The notes beneath the pieces were generated by a model. That model saw only the letters and a list, made by a program, of their open reading frames with translations. It was not told where the DNA came from and searched no databases. Made by a program: the position numbers and the translations under genes. This document shows positions 34,991 through 42,441 of a stretch of DNA of 44,140 nt, one piece after another (the first letter of the stretch is position 1; every line of letters begins with the position of its first letter). Origin of the DNA: Mesorhizobium sp. WSM3860 (GTDB taxonomy: Bacteria; Pseudomonadota; Alphaproteobacteria; Rhizobiales; Rhizobiaceae); contig NZ_NSGF01000033.1 of NCBI RefSeq assembly GCF_002294995.1, positions 1-44,140 on the forward strand. The letters run 5' to 3'.

Positions 34991-35727
34991 GTCACGCCCG
35001 GGAATTTCTGGTGGAACGACTGCAACAGTCCGCTGATCGCCTGCTGGCTGCGGTGTTGCCGTGGCAGCCGCACATCGAAAATGCCGAGCACATGCGCAGG
35101 CCGCGGCGCAAGCACGATGATGCGGTCCGACAGCGTCAGGGCCTCGGCCAGATTGTGCGTCACCATCAAGGCGGTCGTAGGCCGCGCAGACCACACGGTC
35201 AAAAGCAGGCGCCGGAGCTGCTCGGCCGTCCGCCCATCGAGCGAGACAAAAGGTTCGTCCAGGAAAAGCATCGCCGGTTCGTTCGCGAAGGCCCTTGCAA
35301 GCGCTGCCCTTCGCGCAAGCCCGAGCGAAAGCTCCGCCGGATAGAGCGAGCGCATGCCGGCGAGACCGAGGGTGTCGAACAACCCGTCGAGATTTTTCGT
35401 TCGCAGGCTTTTCGGCAATGCCAGTCTGACATTCTGCTCGACTGTCCGCCACGGCAGCAAGGTGGGTTCCTGAAACACGGCGGCGATGCCGCCCGAGCCG
35501 CCTTCGGGCAGTTGGAAGGAGCCGGAAAACTGCTTGTCGAGCCCAAGCAGGATGCGCAGCGTCGTGGTCTTGCCGCAGCCGGACGGCCCGAGCAGGCAAC
35601 CGAATTCGCCTTGACGGACCTCGAAGGAAAGATCTTTAAGCGCCGTCACCGAGACGCCTTGCGCGGATCTGAAGGTCTTTTCGGCGATGTCGACCCTAAG
35701 TGGGACGGCGGCGCCAACGGGCTGCAT
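34987..35727 (-). CDS. Nitrate/sulfonate-type ABC transporter ATPase with altered signature motif
   Basis: A 246-residue ATPase: Walker A GPSGCGKT (48-55), Q-loop Gln86, Walker B MLFLDE (153-158) and H-loop His191 are intact. The ABC signature, normally LSGGQ, reads LSLGL (133-137), followed by ARRAALARAFA. It belongs to the SsuB/TauB/NrtD group. ATG 35727 lies inside the permease gene, overlapping its end by 32 nt. A TTG at 35766 with a better-placed GGTGA is an alternative start. The substrate is unknown; position beside xoxF hints at a metal, cofactor or one-carbon link. Confidence 0.85.
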   Translation of the reverse strand: MQPVGAAVPLRVDIAEKTFRSAQGVSVTALKDLSFEVRQGEFGCLLGPSGCGKTTTLRILLGLDKQFSGSFQLPEGGSGGIAAVFQEPTLLPWRTVEQNVRLALPKSLRTKNLDGLFDTLGLAGMRSLYPAELSLGLARRAALARAFANEPAMLFLDEPFVSLDGRTAEQLRRLLLTVWSARPTTALMVTHNLAEALTLSDRIIVLAPRPAHVLGIFDVRLPRQHRSQQAISGLLQSFHQKFPGVT

Positions 35728-36523
35728 GTCGTTCAACGGGCTGCACCAGAAGAAGTTCGATGACAAGCATCACCGCCACGAATGCCAGCGTGTAGGCAAG
35801 AATGGCAGCGACGTCGAAAAGCTGGAAATAGAGATAAATCTGGAAGCCGACACCATTGGAGCGGCCGAGCAGCTCGACCACCAGAACGATCTTCCAGATG
35901 AGGGCGATGCCGGAACGCGAGGCCGCGGCCAGATAGGGCTGCAATTGCGGCAGCAGGATATGGCGAACGCGGTCGAGGAAACCGAAGCGGTAGACAGCCG
36001 CCATTTCGGCGTAGCTCGGGTCCAGCGCCCTGGCGCCCTCGCGCATGGTCACCACGACATTCGGGATCTTGTTCACGGCAACCGCGCCTATCGCCGCCAC
36101 GTCGTTGAGGCCGAACCAGATGTAGGCCAGCACGATGATCACCAGCGCGGGGATGTTGAGGAACAGGATCACCCAGGGATTGAAGAACCGGTCCGCGCCG
36201 CGGTGGCTGCCGAGGAGAATGCCGATCACCGATCCGACGATCATCGCGACGATGTATGCCGCGGCAACCCGGGCCAGCGTTGTGCCGAGATGATAGAACA
36301 GATCGCCGCTCGCAGCCTCTCTCAGCAATACCTGCCAGACTTGTCCCGGTCCGGGAAAGGCACGGCTCGGCCAGGCATTCGCCGCCAGGCTCCACAACAG
36401 GCAAAGCCCTAGCAGGGAGATCGTCACCGTCAGCGCGGGTATCAGCGTCGCCGCGGGGCCGGAACGGCCGGACATGCCGGCTGTCTCACCAAGCGTGCGC
36501 CCTCCGGTATCCCTTGCGGTCAT
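35696..36523 (-). CDS. Nitrate/sulfonate-type ABC transporter permease
   Basis: A 275-residue inner-membrane protein of the SsuC/TauC type, with about six hydrophobic segments after a polar N terminus. The EAA loop is AAVYRFGFLDRVRHILLPQLQPYL, where the ATPase docks. ATG 36523 overlaps the stop of the binding-protein gene (ATGA). The longer upstream frame is overlap with that gene. Confidence 0.88.
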   Translation of the reverse strand: MTARDTGGRTLGETAGMSGRSGPAATLIPALTVTISLLGLCLLWSLAANAWPSRAFPGPGQVWQVLLREAASGDLFYHLGTTLARVAAAYIVAMIVGSVIGILLGSHRGADRFFNPWVILFLNIPALVIIVLAYIWFGLNDVAAIGAVAVNKIPNVVVTMREGARALDPSYAEMAAVYRFGFLDRVRHILLPQLQPYLAAASRSGIALIWKIVLVVELLGRSNGVGFQIYLYFQLFDVAAILAYTLAFVAVMLVIELLLVQPVERHAARWRRRPT

Positions 36524-37509
36524 TTCGGGGGCTCCTGCCAGAACGTGCCCGGTGCCATCTCCGGTGCGCTGCCGACCAGTCTTTCGCCGCCGATCCCGGC
36601 CAGCACCCGATAGAGCCTGCCGGCATCGGCCGCTTCCTCGGCGCCCGGCCGCCTGGGGATGCCCTCGCGATAGCGGTCGCGCAGCTTTGCCAGTTCCTTG
36701 CCCTCTGCTCGGACGATCGGCGCAAGACGCAGCCACTCTTCGTCGGACTTGGCCAGCAGATCCCTGGCCTGGGCGGAAGCCTTGAGAAAGCCGCGGACGA
36801 CGTCCGGATTTTCGATCGCCCATTTGTCATGGAACACATAGCCGAGCGCGGACACCGGGCCTGCAGCTCCGAGCGCGTGCGCTGCGTCGTCCGCGCCGAG
36901 CAGCCGACGAAAGCCGTTGGCCTCGAGCCGGGCGCAAAAATGCCAGAAATTGAGCACCGCATCGAGTTCGCCCTGAATCGCCTTTTCGGAAATCAGCGGC
37001 GGGGCGCCAAAGACGACATCGCTGATCGCCGGCAGGTCAAGGCCGTGGTCGCGTCTGGCCAGCGCCTGTATCAGCAGCCAGCTCTTGTCGAGAGGTCCGC
37101 CGGCGACGCCGATCTTCTTTCCCTTGAGGTCGGTGATCGTGCGCACCGGCGATGCCTCCTTCACCATGATCGCCCCGACGGCCGTCGAATAGGGGGCCAT
37201 TGTGACATCGCCACCGTCCGAGCGCTGTCGCGAGACCCACAGCCAATCGGTCACGATCATATCGATCGCGCCAGCGAGTATCGCGACATTGGTCGCATCC
37301 TCGCCGGCGAAATAGATGACGTCCACATCGATCCCGTTAGCTGCGTCGAACTTGCGGTCCTTCAGCGTATCAAGGGCCCAGCTCACCGTGCCGAACTTCA
37401 GCACGCCGATGCGGACCTTGGACGCGGCGGAGGCGGCAATGGGGCGTGAGCCAAGCATCGCGACCGTTCCAAGGACTGCCAGACGGAGCGTTTCCCGCCG
37501 CGAAACCAT
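36520..37509 (-). CDS. SsuA/NMT1-type periplasmic binding protein
   Basis: A 329-residue exported protein with a twin-arginine-like N terminus (SRRETLRLAVLG) and cleavage near ASA. VRIGVLKFGTVSWALDTLK and AGAIDMIVTDWLWVSRQR match the nitrate/sulfonate/thiamine-precursor binding group (type II fold). A single Cys and no lipobox are seen. The start is ATG 37509 with GGAGGAGG upstream. It is the first membrane-transport gene of a unit that may begin with the small cysteine protein gene at 37759. The ligand is not readable. Confidence 0.85.
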   Translation of the reverse strand: MVSRRETLRLAVLGTVAMLGSRPIAASAASKVRIGVLKFGTVSWALDTLKDRKFDAANGIDVDVIYFAGEDATNVAILAGAIDMIVTDWLWVSRQRSDGGDVTMAPYSTAVGAIMVKEASPVRTITDLKGKKIGVAGGPLDKSWLLIQALARRDHGLDLPAISDVVFGAPPLISEKAIQGELDAVLNFWHFCARLEANGFRRLLGADDAAHALGAAGPVSALGYVFHDKWAIENPDVVRGFLKASAQARDLLAKSDEEWLRLAPIVRAEGKELAKLRDRYREGIPRRPGAEEAADAGRLYRVLAGIGGERLVGSAPEMAPGTFWQEPPK

Positions 37510-37549
37510 GATGCCTCCTCCCCGAGACTGCAATAACCAGTGATGTCGG

Positions 37550-37759
37550 TCAGATCTCCCGGTCCTTCTTCGGGAAAGCGCATTTCCAGCGCCTGACCTT
37601 GAAGGTAGGATGTTCCTGCGACCATTTCGCGATTTCGCTGGACGCCAGCATCATGCATTGAAACAGGGAGCCGCGGCTCTCGAAATTGAGATGCTCGTCA
37701 TGGCAGTAGCCCGGACTTGCACTCAGGCAAACCGTCAATACGAGGTCGACCACACTCAT
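37550..37759 (-). CDS. Small cysteine-containing protein, paralogue A
   Basis: A 69-residue protein with a short hydrophobic N terminus (LVLTVCLSA) too brief for a classical signal peptide. Cysteines are at 11, 19, 35 and 60. The C-terminal pattern W-x3-HP-x2-x-V-x-RW (Trp46, His50-Pro51, Arg57-Trp58) recurs in the plus-strand gene at 38836, so the two are paralogues. AGAGGT lies upstream of ATG 37759. It is 40 nt upstream of the binding-protein gene and may be cotranscribed with it. I do not know a function. Confidence 0.75.
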   Translation of the reverse strand: MSVVDLVLTVCLSASPGYCHDEHLNFESRGSLFQCMMLASSEIAKWSQEHPTFKVRRWKCAFPKKDREI

Positions 37760-38047
37760 TCGGCACCTCTTGCGCGCAAAGACGCCCGCTCCGGCGAAAT
37801 CCTGCCCGCCCCCATCGCCCGGGCAATCTCGGCCTGGACAAATTCAGCCTGACCGGATTCCCGAGGTGCCCATGACTATCCAGAATGGTCCGAAGCTACG
37901 CGTTCGCCCCAAGGCCGTCAACAAAGGCGAAAGTACAGGGCGGCTCCTACGGTGCCGGAGCTGCTGTGGACTTTCGTATGGTTGACTTGGTCAAAGCAAT
38001 GGCCTGCAAATCATCCGGGGCTGCTTGACGATCAACGAGGAAATGCC

Positions 38048-38428
38048 ATGCGCGCTATCGCACTTTTCGCCGTCGTATTCTTAGCGACTTTCATCACCAA
38101 CCAGTCCCACGCCCAGGATGCCGCGGCGGGTGAGAAGGTCTTCGCCAAATGCAAGGTCTGCCACGTAGCAGACAAGGACCAAAACAAGCTCGGTCCATCA
38201 TTGAACGGCGTCATCGGCCGAACGGCCGGCACGCATCCGGGTTTCAGCTATTCCCAGGCCATGGCTGCGGCCGGAAAGTCTGGCGTCAAATGGGACGAGC
38301 CCACGCTGAAGACCTATCTCCATGATCCAAAGGCCATGGTCAAAGGCACAAAGATGGCCTTTGCGGGCCTCAAGCAGGACGAAGACATCGCCAACGTCAT
38401 CGCCTACCTGAAACAATTCTCCAAGTAG
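38048..38428 (+). CDS. Class I cytochrome c
   Basis: A 126-residue secreted cytochrome (signal peptide cleavage near SHA-QD). The haem motif is CKVCH (Cys35, Cys38, His39); GPSLNGVIGRTAG and the methionine ligand at 103 (KGTKMAF) identify a c2/c550-type protein. It could carry electrons from XoxG to a terminal oxidase, the role of cytochrome cH in methylotrophs; that is inference from context. The ATG at 38048 has GAGGAA upstream. The 288 nt before it hold no clear gene; a 37-codon frame at 37872 is not convincing. Confidence 0.92.
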   Translation: MRAIALFAVVFLATFITNQSHAQDAAAGEKVFAKCKVCHVADKDQNKLGPSLNGVIGRTAGTHPGFSYSQAMAAAGKSGVKWDEPTLKTYLHDPKAMVKGTKMAFAGLKQDEDIANVIAYLKQFSK

Positions 38429-38461
38429 CCTCGCTCTTTCACTGTAACCTCGCTCTTTCAC
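38429..38461. repeat. Tandem 14-bp direct repeat after the cytochrome gene
   Basis: CCTCGCTCTTTCAC occurs at 38429-38442 and again at 38448-38461, separated by TGTAA, starting at the base after the cytochrome stop codon. It is not an inverted repeat, so it is not a terminator. It may be a recent small duplication. The remaining stretch to 38835 shows no gene I trust. Confidence 0.7.
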
Positions 38462-38835
38462 GGCTCGAATCAGCCGCCCTCGGCGCCAGCCTGGTGTCTC
38501 GCTTCGTCGCGTCGGAACGAAGCCGGCCGTGTCGCCATCCTCACTAGGGTCCGCGGGAGCGGTTCATCGGAACGCCGAACTGCTCGAGTGTTCGGCAGCG
38601 ATCGGGGAGAGTAAAGCGGCGGCCATACCGTCGGGCCATAACGTGCGAAAAATCGAGAAAGGACGGGCAGTCGACCGCCGCCGATGGCGGTCGGCAAGCT
38701 CACATGTTATGTTCCGATGTGAAGCGGCAGGGCGCGCTTTCACACTCGCATCAAGACGAATGGGCAGCCTAACCCTGCAGGCAAATCGCTATGCGTCCCG
38801 GGCGTGGGGTTCGGGAATTCGAAGGGGAAGGGGCA

Positions 38836-39036
38836 ATGTTTTATACAATCGTGATGACGGTCTGCATGACGGCCGTGCCGCAGACCTGTGAGCAGAGAGA
38901 ACAAATAGCGAACGGCTTGGCCATGAATCCCGGGGTGGCCTTCATGCAGGCGCAGCCGCTGGTCGCCCGCTGGTTGGAGGCACATCCCGGCTATTTCGTG
39001 CAGCGCTGGCGTGTGCTGCCCGGCCGGTCATCCTGA
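38836..39036 (+). CDS. Small cysteine-containing protein, paralogue B
   Basis: A 66-residue protein aligned without gaps over most of its length to the product of 37550-37759: TVC-x7-C at 8-18 and W-x3-HP-x2-x-V-x-RW at 46-58 are in matching positions. It keeps the first two cysteines (10 and 18) but lacks the second pair. GGGGAAGGGG precedes ATG 38836. It is the only gene between the cytochrome and the minus-strand exported protein gene. The function is unknown. Confidence 0.7.
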   Translation: MFYTIVMTVCMTAVPQTCEQREQIANGLAMNPGVAFMQAQPLVARWLEAHPGYFVQRWRVLPGRSS

Positions 39037-39045
39037 CGGGGCGGG

Positions 39046-39080
39046 CCTGTTATCCCAAAACCGCTGCGGGGCGGCATGCG
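39046..39080. repeat. Possible fragment of a rhizobial interspersed repeat
   Basis: GTTATCCCAAAACCGCTGC followed closely by GGCATGC, in the gap between two convergent gene ends, resembles the second half of the RIME-like repeats of Mesorhizobium, of which another copy seems to lie at 26772-26876. It is short and diverged. Confidence 0.35.
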
Positions 39081-39710
39081 TTATTTCTTCGCGGCAAGCG
39101 TTTCCGAGATAGTCTTGGACAACTGGTAAAGCCGCTGCTCGATTATCGTCGGCACATCGCAGACATAACTCAGCGATTGCGCACGTTCATTGAAAATTCG
39201 CGTCGCGAAGTTCAGCTGGTCGGTCCGCCGCTCGACCTCGTCCTGATCCGCGTCGGGTTTTGCCCGCAGCGCATCGACATCCGAGGCTTCCTTGCGCAAT
39301 TCGGCGGCCATTTCGAGCTGCTTGTGGGCGTAGCGGGAAATGCCGGAAATCACGTGCGAACGCTCGGTGTCCATACGGTCGAACATGCCCTGCACGAGCA
39401 TCGCCATTTTCGGCGCGAGCTGTTCGGCCGGCAGTGAGGCTGCGAAATCCCTGATCTTTTTCTGCGCGTCCACGACCGGCAGCCGGCGAGCGGCCGCCTC
39501 TTCGACCAAGGCGGCGACGGAAGGGTCCTCCGACCAGCCCTTCGCCGCCGACGAAAGCTCCGGTCCGTTCCAGACTTGGCCGAGCGAGAGTTGCGGCACC
39601 TTGCGCTGCATGCAGGGCCAGTCCGGATCGGTATTCGCGGCCATGGCGCCGGCGATGGGCATGAGCATGACAGCCGCAACCAGGCTGCGAACAAGGCTCA
39701 TCCGTTCCAT
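39081..39710 (-). CDS. Exported helical protein of the lut/ped-type cluster
   Basis: A 209-residue protein with a signal peptide (cleavage near AMA-AN). The mature form starts NTDPDWPCMQRKVPQLSLGQVWNGP and is otherwise predicted as long charged helices with some coiled-coil character (about 110-165). Two cysteines (33 and 184) could form one disulphide. It overlaps the permease stop by one base (TGATG) and ends the ABC operon. Exported proteins of this kind accompany the lanthanide-utilisation (lut) and phenylethanol (ped) ABC genes. A periplasmic helper of the transporter is the best guess; no enzyme motif is seen. Confidence 0.75.
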   Translation of the reverse strand: MERMSLVRSLVAAVMLMPIAGAMAANTDPDWPCMQRKVPQLSLGQVWNGPELSSAAKGWSEDPSVAALVEEAAARRLPVVDAQKKIRDFAASLPAEQLAPKMAMLVQGMFDRMDTERSHVISGISRYAHKQLEMAAELRKEASDVDALRAKPDADQDEVERRTDQLNFATRIFNERAQSLSYVCDVPTIIEQRLYQLSKTISETLAAKK

Positions 39711-40585
39711 CAGCCGTTTCCTCCCGTGCCTTGTTTGCGGGTTATCAGGCCGCGCGAAGGGTCATAGGCGATGATGGCGCCTCCCAGAAACAGCAGCGTG
39801 CACCCGGCGACGACACCCAGCGCCACCCAGGCGACCTGCCCGTAGAAGGCGAAGCGGATCAGCTCGACGGCATAGGTGAAGGGGTTGGCAAGGCAGAGCT
39901 TGTAAAGCAGCGGGCTCGCTTCCTGGATGCGCCACAAAGGATAGAGCGCCGGCGACGCGAAATAGCCGGGAAAGATCACGAAGTTCATGATCCCGGCAAA
40001 GTTTTCGAGCTGCTTGATCATCGAGGACAAAAGCATGCCGAGCGCGCAAAGCATCATCCCCGACAGGAACAGGGCCGGCAGCACGAATAGGTAACCGAGC
40101 GGCGGCGCCTTGACGCCCCAGAACCAGGCAACGATCAGAAAGGCATAAACCTGGGCGATCGACACGGAGACGCCGGCGAGCATCTTCGACACCAGCAGAT
40201 ACCAGCGGGGAAATGGGCTGACCAGCAGGATGCGCATATTGCCCATCTCACGGTCGTAGACCATCGACAGCGAAGACTGCATGCCCGAGAACAGCAGGAT
40301 CATGCCGCACAAGCCCGGCGTGATGTAGACCTCGTAGAGCACGTAGGTCTTGTAGGGCGGGATGATCGACACACCGAGCACCTGCCGGAATCCGGCGGCA
40401 AAAATGAACAGCCAGACGAGCGGTCGCACCAGCGACGAGATGAAGCGCTCGCGCTGGTGGAGGAAGCGCAGGCCTTCCCGCAGGACAATGCCTTTGAGGC
40501 AGATGAGGTAATGACGAAGGCCGAACGCGTCGGACTTCACCGGGGTGATGGCGCCGACCTTTTCCGGCATTGCGGAAGTGCTCAT
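39710..40585 (-). CDS. ABC-2 type permease of the PQQ alcohol dehydrogenase-associated transporter
   Basis: A 291-residue ABC-2 inner-membrane protein with six hydrophobic segments. REGLRFLHQRERFISSLVRPLVWLFIFAAGF and the GNMRILLVSPFPRWYLL stretch match the PedC/LutF family. ABC-2 permeases usually export, yet the M. extorquens homologue LutF is required for lanthanide transport, so direction is unsettled. The start at 40585 overlaps the ATPase stop (ATGA). Confidence 0.88.
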   Translation of the reverse strand: MSTSAMPEKVGAITPVKSDAFGLRHYLICLKGIVLREGLRFLHQRERFISSLVRPLVWLFIFAAGFRQVLGVSIIPPYKTYVLYEVYITPGLCGMILLFSGMQSSLSMVYDREMGNMRILLVSPFPRWYLLVSKMLAGVSVSIAQVYAFLIVAWFWGVKAPPLGYLFVLPALFLSGMMLCALGMLLSSMIKQLENFAGIMNFVIFPGYFASPALYPLWRIQEASPLLYKLCLANPFTYAVELIRFAFYGQVAWVALGVVAGCTLLFLGGAIIAYDPSRGLITRKQGTGGNG

Positions 40586-41370
40586 GGCGAGATCTCCGCG
40601 TCGGCGGCTGCTTCGCCACGGCTGAGTTTGGAAAAGGCGTCACGGATCGACGCGGCACCACTCGCTTTGACCACGTCGGCCACCTTGCCCTTGGCGACCA
40701 GATCACCCTGCCGCAGCACGACGACATGGTCGCCGTCATCAACCTCGTCGATGAGATGGGTGGCCCAAAGCACGCCGATGCCCTCGGTTTCGACCAGCTT
40801 GCGGATGGTGGCGAGAATGCCGGCGCGCGACTGAATGTCGAGACCGACAGTCGCCTCGTCGAGAAGCAGCAGGGACGGGCGGTGGAGCAGCGCCCTGGCG
40901 ATCTCGATGCGCCGCATCTGGCCGCCGGAAAGGCTCCGGGCCTTGTCATGCTGACGGCCTTTCATGTCGACGGTCTCGATCAGCGCTGCAATGCGCTGTC
41001 GAGCTTCGTGCCGCCCGATTCCATGCAGCGAGGCGTGATAGGAGAGGTTCTGGTATACGCTCAGGTCGAGGTCGAGCGTGCGTGCCTGGAACACGATGCC
41101 GACCCGCCTGAGCGCCTCGCTGGACGCACGGCTGACGTCATGGCCGAAGATGCGGATCGATCCCTGGCGCGTGTCGTAGAGGTGGCTGATCAGCGAGAAC
41201 AGCGTTGTCTTGCCGGCGCCGTTGAGACCGAGAAGGGCGGTGAAAGTCGCCGGCGCGATCGAGAACGAAACGTCGTTGAGCGCCCGCTTCGGACCATAGG
41301 AATGGCTGACGCCGGCGACATCGAGTGCCGCCGCTCCGTTCCCCGTTTTCCCCGTCCTCGCATGCTGCAT
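40582..41370 (-). CDS. ATPase of the PQQ alcohol dehydrogenase-associated ABC transporter
   Basis: A 262-residue ATPase: Walker A GLNGAGKTT, signature LSGGQMRR, Walker B LLLLDEATVGLD and H-loop WATHLIDE. It is close to the LutE/PedA-type subunit that works with the ABC-2 permease. AAGGAG lies upstream of ATG 41370. An 80-nt gap follows the beta-propeller gene. Confidence 0.9.
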   Translation of the reverse strand: MQHARTGKTGNGAAALDVAGVSHSYGPKRALNDVSFSIAPATFTALLGLNGAGKTTLFSLISHLYDTRQGSIRIFGHDVSRASSEALRRVGIVFQARTLDLDLSVYQNLSYHASLHGIGRHEARQRIAALIETVDMKGRQHDKARSLSGGQMRRIEIARALLHRPSLLLLDEATVGLDIQSRAGILATIRKLVETEGIGVLWATHLIDEVDDGDHVVVLRQGDLVAKGKVADVVKASGAASIRDAFSKLSRGEAAADAEISP

Positions 41371-41450
41371 GGATGCTCCTTCAGGATCCTTATCTAGCGC
41401 GCTTGACGTCTTTGACCCCGGCTTCCAGGCCTAATCCTCCGGTTGCTTTT

Positions 41451-42422
41451 CTATTTGGGCGATAGGACCACGCCCCAGGGCTGCTGACCCACAGTGACCG
41501 ACTGAACCGGCTCCTCGGTCGCCGTATCGATGAAAGTGATGTCGTTGGAATTGCCGTTCGTTGTGATCAGTGTCTTCTGATCGGGGGTGAAGTCCAGATG
41601 CCAGACGCGCTGCCCGACGAGTATGTATTTTTCCACCTCGTAGCTTTCGGTGTTGATCACTGCGACATGGTTCGCCGGGCCGAGCGCGACATAAGCCTTC
41701 TTCCCGTCGGCGCTGATGGCGATGCCGACCGGCTGGATGGTTTCGGTCCGCAGTCCGGGAATCGCGAACTTGATCCTCTTCACGACCTGGCGCTTGGCGT
41801 TGTCGATAACGCTGACGGTGCCGCCGACCTCGGCACTGACCCAGACTTGCGAGCCGTCGGGCTTGAACGCGGCGAAGCGCGGGCGCGTGTCGACCAGTAC
41901 GTTGTCCGTTACCTCATGGCTCTCGGTGTCGATGAAATGCGCCATGCTGGTGGTCTCCGAGGTGTTGACCATGGTCTTGCCGTCGGGGCTGACGGCCATG
42001 CCTTCGGGTTCCACGCCAACCGGGATCTCGGACTTGACTTGCTTGCTGTCGACGTCGATCGCGGTGACCAGATTGTCGTTTTCGTTGGCGACGTAGAGCG
42101 TCTTGCCGTCGGGCGAAAGTACGAACAATTCGGGATCGTCGCCGGAGGGGAGCGTGCCGACGACCTGCAGCGTCGTGGTATCGATGATTTGGATCGTATT
42201 GTCGTCGCTGGCGCACAAATAGATGAACTTGCCGTCGTGCGAGATGGTGATGCCGCGCGGTCTCTGGCCGACGTCGACGGTCTTGACCACCTGCATGGTC
42301 GCCGTATCGACGACGGTCATCGTATTGTCCTTCTCGTTTGAGACGTAGGCCGTGTAGGCCGATGCCGGGCCGGCCATAACGCCGGTTGCGAGAATGGCGA
42401 GTACGCAAGCTCGGCTCTGCAC
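41451..42422 (-). CDS. Secreted YVTN beta-propeller protein associated with PQQ alcohol oxidation
   Basis: A 323-residue periplasmic protein with a signal peptide (cleavage near ASA-YT) and about seven repeats of the type VxPDGKxxYVANxxxNxVxxIDxxxxxV (for example LSPDGKTLYVANENDN and VSPDGKTMVNTSE). It belongs to the beta-propeller family found with PQQ-dependent alcohol catabolism and lut genes. The start is GTG at 42422 with GGGAGGA six bases upstream; the longer frame overlaps the preceding gene. It may serve as a binding or scaffold protein; no catalytic motif is seen. Confidence 0.88.
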   Translation of the reverse strand: MQSRACVLAILATGVMAGPASAYTAYVSNEKDNTMTVVDTATMQVVKTVDVGQRPRGITISHDGKFIYLCASDDNTIQIIDTTTLQVVGTLPSGDDPELFVLSPDGKTLYVANENDNLVTAIDVDSKQVKSEIPVGVEPEGMAVSPDGKTMVNTSETTSMAHFIDTESHEVTDNVLVDTRPRFAAFKPDGSQVWVSAEVGGTVSVIDNAKRQVVKRIKFAIPGLRTETIQPVGIAISADGKKAYVALGPANHVAVINTESYEVEKYILVGQRVWHLDFTPDQKTLITTNGNSNDITFIDTATEEPVQSVTVGQQPWGVVLSPK

Positions 42423-42441
42423 GAATTCCTCCCGATTGGCG

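Noticed and set aside
37872..37985. 37-codon frame with a GAGGTG upstream
   Set aside because: It is short and has no resemblance to any family; the upstream match may be chance. It could not be excluded but is not supported.
38529..38891. Possible 120-codon plus-strand gene between the cytochrome and paralogue B
   Set aside because: It overlaps the better-supported small gene at 38836 in another frame and reads as random arginine- and serine-rich sequence.
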